From Bacteroidota bacterium (GTDB lineage Bacteria; Bacteroidota; Bacteroidia; Chitinophagales; Chitinophagaceae): a stretch of DNA of 14,124 nt. Each line of letters starts with the position of its first letter. Positions within the stretch are counted from its first letter, which is position 1. The notes beneath the pieces were generated by a model. It was not told where the DNA came from, did no database searches, and was given only the letters and a program-made list of their open reading frames with translations. A program made the translations under genes and the position numbers. The stretch lies in the NCBI GenBank assembly GCA_023429365.1, contig JAEYVW010000290.1:1-14124 (forward strand). The letters are read 5' to 3'. Shown piece by piece: positions 9,050-14,124 of the stretch.

Positions 9050-9171
9050 ACTGTTACGGCATTCCCCGTTTGGCAAAATCTGGTACTGGTTTTGCCTTCA
9101 TACCAGTAGATTTTCATAGGATATTGGATTTTAAAAACCGGGGGAGGATTTCTATCCACCCCTCTTTTTTT
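9050..9171 (+). ncRNA. Candidate unannotated structured RNA of about 120 nt
   Basis: A strong terminator ends this stretch, but no plus-strand gene lies between the receiver-kinase stop (8414) and the terminator. The interval contains a perfect 7-bp hairpin, GGCAAAA (9072-9078) with TTTTGCC (9090-9096). Its loop segment CTGGTA (9080-9085) can pair with TACCAG (9101-9106), giving an H-type pseudoknot. Alternatively TACTGGT (9084-9090) pairs with ACCAGTA (9102-9108) as a simple hairpin that excludes the first. Directly outside, CCCCGTTT (9064-9071) can pair with AAACCGGGG (9135-9143, one bulged C) as a closing stem. That stem uses the same G run as the terminator, so the two are mutually exclusive. 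It may be a small RNA (6S-like or other) or a leader with a terminator switch. I cannot assign a known family. The 5' end is a guess. Confidence 0.4.
9141..9171 (+). terminator. Intrinsic terminator without an upstream plus-strand gene
   Basis: GGGG (9141-9144), A, GGAT (9146-9149), loop TTCT, ATCC (9154-9157), A, CCCC (9159-9162): a 9-position stem with one A-A mismatch, followed by TCTTTTTTT (9163-9171). On the minus strand the same hairpin is followed after GG by five T, so weak bidirectional function is possible. The nearest plus-strand protein gene upstream ends more than 700 bp away. Confidence 0.8.
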
Positions 9172-9283
9172 GTACCTACACCAGATCTAACAGCACTATC
9201 TGCAACGTAATTGCTTCAGTTCTAACTGTTGTTGTTTTCCAGTGTGATACATATTCTTCAGAATTGTTTTTTATATCACCTTA

Positions 9284-9310
9284 TTGTAAATGTTAAGAGA
9301 ATTACATTTT
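9284..9310 (+). promoter_or_regulatory. Possible promoter of the L,D-transpeptidase gene
   Basis: TTG at 9284-9286, a 16-nt spacer, then TACATTTT at 9303-9310, which matches the Bacteroidota -7 element TAnnTTTG at seven of eight positions including the two free ones. A second -7-like octamer, CAACTTTG at 9357-9364, lies just before the start codon but has no TTG at the right distance. Either could be the true element. Confidence 0.35.
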
Positions 9311-9370
9311 AGGCAGCAATTACCACATTAACTGAGCATCGAAAAGGATTTTGTTCCAACTTTGCAGCCT

Positions 9371-10129
9371 ATGAAGACTCCAATGAAAAACTTTTTTCTG
9401 ATAGCAGCTCCTCTGTTTGCCGGTGTGGTTTGTATGGGTTTCGGATTTGCGAAATCCCCACTGATCAAAGGAAATACGGTGGCATCTGTAATTAATACTG
9501 AAGTTGATCCCGGTCGCTCCCTGAACGCCACGGCCGTTTACGATAGCCTCGAACTTGATTTGGCCGGTTTGAAGCGGGAGGCATTTGACCTCGCGGTTAA
9601 GGGCTGGGAAAAATTGAAAAATGATGGAAAACTTCGCAACGAGTCAGTTTTAGCCATTGTCGATTTCAGCCAATCGAGTAACAAGAAACGTTTGTATGTG
9701 CTCGACATGGAAAATTATAAAATGTTGTTCAATACGCTTGTCGCGCATGGCCGCAACTCTGGTCGGGAATGGGCAACGCGTTTCTCCAATAAAGTTTCAT
9801 CTTATCAAAGTAGTCCCGGGTTTTATGTGACCGGGCAGACCTATCAGGGCAGCAACGGTTATTCGCTTCGGCTGGCGGGTATGGAAAAAGGGATTAACGA
9901 TAAAGCTATGAAAAGAGCGATCGTAATGCACGGTGCGCCTTATGTCAGTGAATCGTTTATCAACTCACAGGGTTATATTGGCCGCAGCCAGGGATGTCCC
10001 GCAGTACCAGCCCGGGAAGCAAAAAGCATCATTAATACCCTGAAGGACGGTAGCTGTCTCTTTATTCATGTCCCGGGACAGACTTATATTTCGAAGTCGG
10101 CTTTACTTCGCGACCGTTCCATGATTTAA
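9371..10129 (+). CDS. Secreted L,D-transpeptidase catalytic-domain protein (YkuD_2 type)
   Basis: A 252-residue exported protein predicted to act on peptidoglycan outside the cytoplasmic membrane. Residues 1-27 form a signal peptide: MKTPMKN, then a hydrophobic stretch, with possible cleavage after GFA. The catalytic signature is in the C-terminal half: H187 in IVMHGAP and C209 in YIGRSQGCPAVP, the conserved HG...S-GC pattern of L,D-transpeptidases, where the Cys is the acyl-enzyme nucleophile. The VDFSQSSNKKRLYVLD stretch is the usual first strand pair of this family. Members cross-link or modify diaminopimelate-containing peptides; which reaction occurs here cannot be told. The frame is open back to a TTG at 9362, but that TTG sits inside a TTTGCA stretch that looks like promoter sequence, so the ATG at 9371 is preferred. 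The ATG at 9383 is also possible. It stands alone, 168 bp before accA. Confidence 0.88.
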   Translation: MKTPMKNFFLIAAPLFAGVVCMGFGFAKSPLIKGNTVASVINTEVDPGRSLNATAVYDSLELDLAGLKREAFDLAVKGWEKLKNDGKLRNESVLAIVDFSQSSNKKRLYVLDMENYKMLFNTLVAHGRNSGREWATRFSNKVSSYQSSPGFYVTGQTYQGSNGYSLRLAGMEKGINDKAMKRAIVMHGAPYVSESFINSQGYIGRSQGCPAVPAREAKSIINTLKDGSCLFIHVPGQTYISKSALLRDRSMI

Positions 10130-10296
10130 AGTTGTTCCTAATTGAAGGTTTGCGCCTGGTAAAAGGGAGTTCCCCGTATTTTCTTTCTGCCAGAAATTTG
10201 ACTGCAACAGCTGATTCCAATTGGTATTTTATCTTTATTAGCCTGGCAGGGCGGTAATTTTATATTATCCTTAATTTAGCCGCACATTTATCCATT

Positions 10297-11271
10297 ATGC
10301 CAAGCAATGCGAACAGACAGTTTTTAGATTTTGAGAAGCCTGTGAAAGACCTCATCGAAGAGATCGAGAATGCGAAACATCGCCAGGAAAAAACCAAGAT
10401 CGATATGAGTGATGTGATCCAGCGCCTGGATCAGAACATCCTTGAAAAGCGTAAAGCCATTACAGAAAATCTCACCAGCTGGCAGAGAGTACAGCTTAGC
10501 CGCCACCCCGACAGGCCATATACGATGAAGTATATCGAAAAGATGACAGAAAATTTTGTCGAACTTTTCGGTGATCGCAACGTCAAGGATGACAAGGCGA
10601 TGGTGGGTGGTTTTGCGACGCTGAATGGTGAAACGGTGATGATGATCGGCCAGCAAAAAGGCATCAATACCAAGATGAGGCAAATGAGGAATTTTGGTAT
10701 GCCCAACCCGGAAGGATATCGTAAAGCACTTCGTTTAATGAAGCTGGCAGAGAAATTCAATAAGCCTGTTATTACCCTGATCGATACGCCCGGAGCATTT
10801 CCCGGACTGGAAGCTGAGGAGAGAGGACAGGGCGAGGCGATAGCCCGCAATATTTACGAGATGATCAGGCTCAAGGTTCCTGTTGTATGTGTTATCATCG
10901 GTGAAGGGGCCAGCGGTGGTGCCCTCGGTATCGGGGTTGGCGACCGGGTATATATGATGGAAAATACCTGGTACACGGTGATCAGTCCTGAAAGTTGTTC
11001 TTCAATACTCTGGCGCAGCTGGGAAAACAAGGAGGTGGCCGCAGAGCAACTGCGACTTACGGCTGACAAAATGCTGGGCTTTGGTCTTATTGATGGTATC
11101 ATACCCGAGCCGGTCGGTGGTGCTCACTGGGATTACGACCAGGCGGCCGGGATCCTGCGCGATCACCTGGTGTCGGTGATACAACAACTCAAACAATACT
11201 CTCCCGAAGAACGCGTCAATATGCGCATCGAGAAGTTTAGCAATATGGGATTCTGGGATGAACTGGCTTAG
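10297..11271 (+). CDS. accA: Acetyl-CoA carboxylase carboxyltransferase subunit alpha
   Basis: A 324-residue cytoplasmic subunit that, with AccD, transfers the carboxyl group from carboxybiotin to acetyl-CoA to make malonyl-CoA, the committed step of fatty acid synthesis. Full length for the family (about 315-325). Family landmarks: [15 protein letters not shown] (10-24), [14 protein letters not shown] (67-80), [16 protein letters not shown] (133-148), the crotonase-fold core [20 protein letters not shown] (161-180), [15 protein letters not shown] (202-216) and [15 protein letters not shown] (230-244), where the GASGG glycines form part of the CoA/oxyanion site. The ATG at 10297 gives the normal N-terminus. 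accD is not in the window, as is common. The dapA start lies 57 bp downstream in the same direction. Nothing is truncated or missing. Confidence 0.98.
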   Translation: MPSNANRQFLDFEKPVKDLIEEIENAKHRQEKTKIDMSDVIQRLDQNILEKRKAITENLTSWQRVQLSRHPDRPYTMKYIEKMTENFVELFGDRNVKDDKAMVGGFATLNGETVMMIGQQKGINTKMRQMRNFGMPNPEGYRKALRLMKLAEKFNKPVITLIDTPGAFPGLEAEERGQGEAIARNIYEMIRLKVPVVCVIIGEGASGGALGIGVGDRVYMMENTWYTVISPESCSSILWRSWENKEVAAEQLRLTADKMLGFGLIDGIIPEPVGGAHWDYDQAAGILRDHLVSVIQQLKQYSPEERVNMRIEKFSNMGFWDELA

Positions 11272-11328
11272 TTAGAGGTTTGCGGTTGACAATCGACGGT
11301 GTAAATTCATTTCTACAAATATTTTTAA

Positions 11329-12219
11329 ATGTCACTGAGGAAAAAATTTAAAGGAACAGGGATCGCTATTGTCACGCCTTTTCATGCCGATGGAAGTATT
11401 GACTGGGACAGTTTTAAAAAGCTTATCGAGTTCTGGATAGAAGGCCAGGTGGAGTATCTTGTCGTATTGGGGACAACGGGTGAAAGCGCCACAGTAAAGG
11501 GAAAAGACAAACAGGATGTTTTCACCTTCGTCGTCAAGGAAGTGGCTGGTCGTCTGCCCCTGGTTGCGGGGATCGGCGGCTACGATACAGAAGAAGTGCT
11601 GGAGGGTTTCAGGGTCTTTGACCTTTCGGGATATGACGCGATACTTTCGGTTTCGCCCTATTATAACAGGCCCAACCAGGAAGGGCTTTTCCAACATTAT
11701 AAAAAGATTGATGGGGCTTCACCGCTGCCGGTGATGATGTATAATGTACCGGCACGTACTGGTCAGAACATGACCGCGGAAACCCAGCTTCGCATAGCAC
11801 GGGAATGTAAAAATGTGTTTGCTACCAAAGAGGCTAGTGGCAATTTTGACCAGGTGATGCAAATCATCAAAAACAAGCCGGACGATTTCATGGTTATCAG
11901 TGGTGACGATGCGATTACGCTGCCTATGATTGCCCTCGGCGCAGAAGGTGTGACTTCTGTGGTTGCAAATGCTTACCCCAAAGGCTTTGCCCAAATGACC
12001 CGTCATTGCCTGGAAGGTAATTTCAAAGAAGCGGCCCGAATTCATTACCGTTATACCGATATCATCAATTCTCTTTTTGCGGAAGGTAGTCCAAGTGGTG
12101 TAAAGGCTTACCTATCAGAGATGGGGCTTTGCCAGAATACTTTCCGCCAGCCCGTCTGGCCGGTTAGTCCTGCATTGCACGCAAAGATCAGGGAATTGAT
12201 GAAGGATAAGGACCTGTGA
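11329..12219 (+). CDS. dapA: 4-hydroxy-tetrahydrodipicolinate synthase
   Basis: A 296-residue TIM-barrel enzyme that condenses pyruvate with L-aspartate semialdehyde, the first committed step toward diaminopimelate and lysine. All catalytic residues are visible: Schiff-base K167 (ATKEAS), T49/T50 in LGTTGES, Y112 in SPYYNRP, Y138 in YNVPARTG and R143 of the same motif. GDDA at 192-195 and GAEGVTSVVAN from 204 match the C-terminal barrel strands. Length is normal. The N-acetylneuraminate lyase family shares the fold, but GTTGES with YNVPARTG and this spacing favour DapA. The ATG at 11329 has no Shine-Dalgarno sequence, as elsewhere in the window. It lies between accA (57 bp) and the esterase (38 bp) in one direction, so shared transcription is plausible. 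Its product feeds cell-wall diaminopimelate, the substrate moiety for the nearby L,D-transpeptidase. Confidence 0.97.
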   Translation: MSLRKKFKGTGIAIVTPFHADGSIDWDSFKKLIEFWIEGQVEYLVVLGTTGESATVKGKDKQDVFTFVVKEVAGRLPLVAGIGGYDTEEVLEGFRVFDLSGYDAILSVSPYYNRPNQEGLFQHYKKIDGASPLPVMMYNVPARTGQNMTAETQLRIARECKNVFATKEASGNFDQVMQIIKNKPDDFMVISGDDAITLPMIALGAEGVTSVVANAYPKGFAQMTRHCLEGNFKEAARIHYRYTDIINSLFAEGSPSGVKAYLSEMGLCQNTFRQPVWPVSPALHAKIRELMKDKDL

Positions 12220-12257
12220 TGACTGCAGGCCAAAAGCAACTTTAAAGCAAACCCCGA

Positions 12258-13424
12258 ATGCAAAAACTTCGGCTAACCATCCTGTTTTCCCTCTGCATCC
12301 TATCGGCCATGGCTCAGCACAAGACGACCCTGCGTATTAAAAATCTGCCGGCATTTCATCCTTCAGGAAGTAATATTTACTTAGCGGGATCTTTTAACGG
12401 CTGGAATCCGCAGGATAAGAATTTTATGTTCCGCCGGGATTCAGCCGGCACTTATTTCATAGAACTTCAACTCGCAGATGGTTCCTATGAATATAAGCTT
12501 ACCCGCGGCGGATGGGACAAGGCCGAGTCTAAAAAAGATGGTGCTTCAACTATAAACCGTGTGTTGAAGGTCCAAGCGGATAACGACATTGAATTGATAG
12601 TAGAAGAGTGGTCGGATCGCTTTCCTGCCGCGCCGCCAAAAAGCACGGCGAGCAGGAATGTCAAAGTGATCGACACCGCATTCCTGATACCTTCGTTACA
12701 AAGAACCCGAAGAGTTTGGGTCTATTTACCTGCCTGCTATGATTCCTGCAACAAGCGTTTCCCTGTAATTTATATGCATGATGGTCAAAACCTTTTTGAT
12801 AATGCAACATCTTATAGCGGTGAATGGGGTATTGATGAATATCTCGATACGCTGGGTAGTCATGACAATCATTGTATTGTTGTGGCAGTAGACCATGGTG
12901 GTAATAAGCGATTGAATGAATATTGTCCCTATGACTTTGAACTGAAAGGCATTGGGGCGATGAGCCAGTCCAACAAGGGCGAAGGAAAAAAGTATGTAGA
13001 TTTTCTCGTTAAGACCCTGAAGCCATATATCGATAAAAACTATCGAACCGCAAGAAGCAAAGACAATACCGCCATTGCCGGCAGTTCCATGGGCGGATTG
13101 ATCTCATTGTATGCCGTTTTGAAATACCCGAAAGTATTTGGGGCTGCAGGCATTTTCTCACCGGCTTTCTGGGTGGCGCCAGGAATATTCAATGAGATCA
13201 ATATGTCTGGAAAAAAGGTCAGATCGAAAATCTATTTCTATGCCGGCAAATTGGAAGGTGAAACCATGGTACCCGATATGTTGAAAGCCTATGAGCGGAT
13301 GAGCAAAGTATCAAAGGCAAAAATGCAGGCCGTGATCCGCGACAACGGCCAGCACAATGAACCCACCTGGCGCCGTGAATTTCCCCTGTTTTATCAATGG
13401 ATTAATCAACAACCAAATAAGTAA
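12258..13424 (+). CDS. Secreted CBM48/E-set-like plus esterase D-family alpha/beta hydrolase
   Basis: A 388-residue exported two-domain hydrolase. Residues 1-19 form a signal peptide ending in SAMA before Gln. Residues about 22-116 form an immunoglobulin-like starch/glycogen-binding fold: NIYLAGSFNGWNP at 39-51, then YFIELQLADGSYEYKLTRGGW. Residues about 133-385 are an esterase of the enterochelin esterase/esterase D type: PVIYMHDGQNLFD (169-181), nucleophile S277 in GSSMGG and catalytic His probably H366 (DNGQHNEPTWR). The conserved W, R and E near 369-374 fit the family ending HNEXXWXXXF. Likely substrates are acyl or feruloyl esters on carbohydrates or siderophore-like esters; the binding module favours carbohydrate, as inference. 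It lacks a lipobox. It starts 38 bp after dapA, possibly as the last gene of the accA-dapA run, and is followed by a repeat-rich convergent junction. Confidence 0.9.
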   Translation: MQKLRLTILFSLCILSAMAQHKTTLRIKNLPAFHPSGSNIYLAGSFNGWNPQDKNFMFRRDSAGTYFIELQLADGSYEYKLTRGGWDKAESKKDGASTINRVLKVQADNDIELIVEEWSDRFPAAPPKSTASRNVKVIDTAFLIPSLQRTRRVWVYLPACYDSCNKRFPVIYMHDGQNLFDNATSYSGEWGIDEYLDTLGSHDNHCIVVAVDHGGNKRLNEYCPYDFELKGIGAMSQSNKGEGKKYVDFLVKTLKPYIDKNYRTARSKDNTAIAGSSMGGLISLYAVLKYPKVFGAAGIFSPAFWVAPGIFNEINMSGKKVRSKIYFYAGKLEGETMVPDMLKAYERMSKVSKAKMQAVIRDNGQHNEPTWRREFPLFYQWINQQPNK

Positions 13425-13439
13425 ACACGATTCAACATC

Positions 13440-13510
13440 CCGCCTTCGCTATGGAATCGGCGGACAGGCCGACAGCCTCACCCCCAACCCCCTCTCCCTG
13501 AGAGAGGGGG
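13440..13510. repeat. REP-like GC-rich double palindrome
   Basis: Two palindromes lie in the gap between convergent genes. CCGCC (13440-13444) pairs with GGCGG (13459-13463), extendable by TTC/GAA across a 2-nt bulge. CCCCCTCTC (13488-13496) pairs perfectly with GAGAGGGGG (13502-13510) around loop CCTGA. No T-run follows on either strand, so it is not a typical intrinsic terminator. The flanking C-rich stretch (CACCCCCAACCCCC) resembles dispersed intergenic repeats seen in Bacteroidota; whether it recurs in this genome cannot be checked here. Confidence 0.6.
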
Positions 13511-13552
13511 CTCATAACCCTTACCTATAAAATGTCTTAGTTGTGAATAGAT

Positions 13553-13601
13553 CCAGCATCAAGTATCCAGCATCAAGTATCTAGTATCTAGTATCTAGCA
13601 T
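13553..13601. repeat. Heptanucleotide tandem repeat, seven copies
   Basis: Seven contiguous 7-mers in perfect register: CCAGCAT, CAAGTAT, CCAGCAT, CAAGTAT, CTAGTAT, CTAGTAT, CTAGCAT. All differ only at positions 2 and 5. The first four form two identical 14-mers. The last base of the array is the first base of the reverse-strand stop codon of ribonuclease Z, so the array abuts the gene's 3' end exactly. Confidence 0.9.
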
Positions 13602-14124
13602 CAAACCCTATACGTCACACCCTCCAGCGCCAGATCTGTATTCGGAAATACCTCCCGGGCTTCTGCTTCAAACTCCTGTAGTGTATCGTACTTACTGCTG
13701 AAATGGCCAATCAACAGTCTTTTCACATTGGCTTTTTGCGCGATCGTTGCGGCCTGCCTTGTCGTGGAGTGAAAGCGCAGTTCCGCCCGTTCGCGAAAAT
13801 TATCGAGATAGGTTGTTTCATGGTAGATCATATCCACATCGCGGATATGAGGGATGATATCTTCATGATATTTGGTGTCCGCACAAAACGCGTACGACTT
13901 TCCCCGTGGTGCGGCTTCAGTCACCCATTCATTTTTAATGACTTCTCCTACGCTTGTTACAAAATCCTCGCCTTCTTTAAGCCGTTCATAAAAATGTAAA
14001 GGGATATTGTTTTCCCTGACTGCTTCCAGTATCAGGCGGCGCGGTTTCTTCTTTTCCATAAAAACAAAACCATAGCATTCGATGCGATGGTTGGTCCTAA
14101 AACATTTTACCGCAAACTTATCAT
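13601..14124 (-). CDS. rnz: Ribonuclease Z, C-terminal part (5' end outside window)
   Basis: The last 173 codons of a metallo-beta-lactamase-fold endoribonuclease that trims tRNA 3' ends. The frame stays open from the ATG at 14059 through 14122. The 21 residues before that Met (ending NHRIECYGFVF) match the enzyme's motif III region, so 14059 is an internal Met, not the start. Visible metal/catalytic landmarks: His of NHRIECYGF (about 14087-14089), Asp of FCADTKYHEDI (D61 counted from that Met), HSTTRQAA (His 97) and IGHFSSKYDTL (His 119). The HxHxDH motif must lie beyond the right edge; full-length enzymes are about 305 residues. The ending LALEGVTYRV is intact. It converges on the esterase across the repeat-rich gap. 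Confidence 0.94.
   Translation of the reverse strand, partial: DKFAVKCFRTNHRIECYGFVFMEKKKPRRLILEAVRENNIPLHFYERLKEGEDFVTSVGEVIKNEWVTEAAPRGKSYAFCADTKYHEDIIPHIRDVDMIYHETTYLDNFRERAELRFHSTTRQAATIAQKANVKRLLIGHFSSKYDTLQEFEAEAREVFPNTDLALEGVTYRV

Larger units (their letters stand above)
8828..9370. other. Long intergenic region with a candidate structured RNA
   Basis: About 540 bp with no convincing protein gene. It separates the minus-strand cupin from the plus-strand transpeptidase, so promoters for both must lie here. Its middle holds a 9-bp inverted repeat, a possible promoter, a compact set of pairings and a strong intrinsic terminator on the plus strand (each listed separately). Only very short reading frames are present on the plus strand, for example a 17-codon one from 8920, with nothing to support translation. 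Nothing recognisable was seen in 9172-9280. Confidence 0.8.

Noticed and set aside
9362..9370. TTG start for the transpeptidase
   Set aside because: ATG codons at 9371 and 9383 give a standard signal peptide, and the TTG lies in promoter-like sequence.
11286..11309. Promoter for dapA: TTGACA followed by TAAATTCA
   Set aside because: The spacing is only about 10-13 nt and the -7 match is poor, so the call is not supported.
13553..13601. CRISPR-like array
   Set aside because: Units are 7 bp and contiguous with no spacers, so this is a simple tandem repeat.
14057..14059. ATG at 14059 as the start of a short 152-residue protein
   Set aside because: The frame stays open to the window edge, and the preceding residues match the ribonuclease Z motif III region, so the gene is cut by the window.
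1..14124. tRNA, rRNA, insertion sequence, toxin-antitoxin or defence system
   Set aside because: No cloverleaf, ribosomal stretch, transposase motif or paired small toxin genes were seen on either strand.

Overview
The window looks like chromosomal DNA of a Bacteroidota bacterium, most likely a Chitinophagales/Chitinophagaceae-type organism. The reasons are protein flavour (poly-HAMP hybrid kinase, Rcp-like receivers, YkuD_2-type L,D-transpeptidase, CBM48-like/esterase fusion), the near absence of Shine-Dalgarno sequences before clear starts, and a few sequences resembling the phylum's TTG / TAnnTTTG promoter. The lineage call is inference, since no searches could be run. There are nine protein genes, one of them cut by the right edge. 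I see no tRNA, rRNA, CRISPR array or insertion sequence.

Left part (1-8414): a phosphotransfer signalling cluster. A stand-alone receiver (47-409) converges, with a 16-bp overlap, on a second stand-alone receiver (394-945, minus). Divergent from that one is a very large soluble hybrid histidine kinase of 2047 residues (972-7115). It carries ten poly-HAMP units in exact 92-residue register, then a GAF domain, a coiled coil, the kinase core and three receivers. Six bases downstream, and probably co-transcribed, is a receiver-histidine kinase (7122-8414). The cluster therefore holds two kinases and six receivers, but no Hpt domain, no transmembrane sensor and no DNA-binding or enzymatic output domain. 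Output must lie elsewhere or work by protein contact.

Middle (8423-9370): a small degenerate cupin gene on the minus strand, then about 540 bp without a protein gene. This gap is not featureless. On the plus strand it has a strong intrinsic terminator (9141-9171) with no plus-strand gene to terminate. Before it lie a possible promoter and RNA pairings that include a potential pseudoknot and a stem that competes with the terminator. I read this as a candidate unannotated structured RNA of about 120 nt.

Right part (9371-13424, all plus): a secreted L,D-transpeptidase-like protein, then accA (fatty acid synthesis), dapA (lysine/diaminopimelate synthesis) and a secreted carbohydrate-binding-module/esterase fusion. 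The last three are spaced 57 and 38 bp apart and may share transcription. dapA supplies diaminopimelate, and L,D-transpeptidases act on diaminopimelate-containing cell walls, so an envelope theme is possible but not demonstrated.

Right edge (13425-14124): a repeat-rich convergent junction holding two GC-rich palindromes and a seven-copy heptanucleotide tandem repeat. It is followed by the C-terminal part of ribonuclease Z on the minus strand, whose 5' end lies outside the window.
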